From JAFALX01 sp050734185 (GTDB lineage: Bacteria > Chloroflexota > Dormibacteria > Aeolococcales > Aeolococcaceae): DNA of 47,526 nt. Shown piece after piece: positions 47,370 through 47,526 of the stretch. The position numbers were made by a program, and so were the translations under genes. The notes beneath the pieces are model-generated. The model ran no database searches and was not told where the DNA came from. It was given only the letters and a program-made list of their open reading frames with translations. Positions within the stretch are counted from its first letter, which is position 1, and each line of letters begins with the position of its first letter. Location of the stretch: positions 1-47,526 of the forward strand of contig JBOHUE010000103.1 in the NCBI GenBank assembly GCA_050734185.1. The letters run 5' to 3'.

Positions 47370-47526
47370 ATGACACGAGAACGTGCGAGCGCGGCGCGCC
47401 GCGCCATCGATGCGGCGGTCTCCGCGGTGCCGGGCAGCGTTGTCGAGCGCGTCGCCTCCGTCGGCGCGCCCCTTGGCAGGTTCAGCGGCCGGACGCGAGC
47501 GGGTGCGGCGGCACTGGCGTCCGCGC
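47370..47526 (+). CDS. N-terminal part of an unidentified protein (runs off the right edge)
   Basis: An open frame starts at ATG 47370, 13 nt after TAGCAT (47351-47356), and continues to the end of the window (52 codons). The visible residues are basic and Ala-rich (MTRERASAARRAIDAAVSAV at the start). No family can be named from this part. Confidence 0.5.
   Translation, partial: MTRERASAARRAIDAAVSAVPGSVVERVASVGAPLGRFSGRTRAGAAALASA

Noticed and set aside
1..47526. CRISPR arrays, insertion sequences, phage structural genes
   Set aside because: No repeat-spacer pattern, transposase or phage morphogenesis gene was seen; the holin-family protein is a common chromosomal family.

Overview
The window is about 47.5 kb of very GC-rich DNA carrying roughly 54 protein genes on both strands, one tRNA-Gln and two broken genes. 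The gene repertoire points to a soil Terrabacteria lineage near Chloroflexota/Actinomycetota, most likely Candidatus Dormibacterota. The main reasons are a red-type form I RuBisCO (probably form IE) in an operon with a class II phosphoribulokinase and CbbX, actinobacteria-like ergothioneine enzymes, a GT20 trehalose-6-phosphate synthase-like gene, and many promoters of the leaderless type (a TANNNT element 6-9 nt before the start codon). The phylum is an inference; no 16S or ribosomal marker lies in the window.

Layout. 1-6.3 kb: partial alpha/beta hydrolase, GT20 synthase, HspR-like MerR regulator, a three-gene envelope operon (holin-like membrane protein, membrane protein, class A penicillin-binding protein), thioesterase and zinc-ribbon protein. 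6.38-12.9 kb: tRNA-Gln followed by an accessory-looking stretch with an alpha/beta hydrolase facing a TetR gene broken by an in-frame stop, a VapBC toxin-antitoxin pair, a GAF-LuxR regulator sharing a lux-box-like operator with a small barrel protein, a NERD remnant, an NTF2-like protein and an HD-GYP-LuxR fusion. 12.95-17.6 kb: DNA glycosylase Tag, quinone oxidoreductase, DHFR-like, DUF1697, metallo-beta-lactamase-fold and NAD-binding proteins. 17.6-19.9 kb: ergothioneine genes egtD and egtB. 20.2-23.0 kb: a redox operon of UBP zinc finger, TrxR-like flavoprotein, LUD protein and DsbA-like protein. 23.1-26.6 kb: an arsenate-reductase/DUF5996 fusion, a HemK-like methyltransferase with a degenerate motif, and a pyridine nucleotide transhydrogenase that seems to lack an AUG/GUG/UUG start.

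26.7-33.4 kb is the carbon-fixation locus: a Cys-rich hypothetical protein and cbbR on one side, then divergently prk-cbbL-cbbS-cbbX and a class I fructose-bisphosphate aldolase. The short cbbR/prk spacer holds a LysR-type palindrome that covers both the cbbR -10 element and its start codon. The rest holds a GT4 glycosyltransferase, mobA, an aldo/keto reductase, a CFA-synthase-like methyltransferase, a MarR/MFS efflux pair with a clear operator, a thioredoxin-like protein, DUF1684, a GAF histidine kinase with an EamA transporter, and acetyl-CoA synthetase followed by an acetate permease.

Together these suggest an aerobic, stress-hardened oligotroph able to fix CO2 by the Calvin cycle and to assimilate acetate. 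No hydrogenase or CO dehydrogenase gene is present here, so the energy source for CO2 fixation cannot be read from this window.
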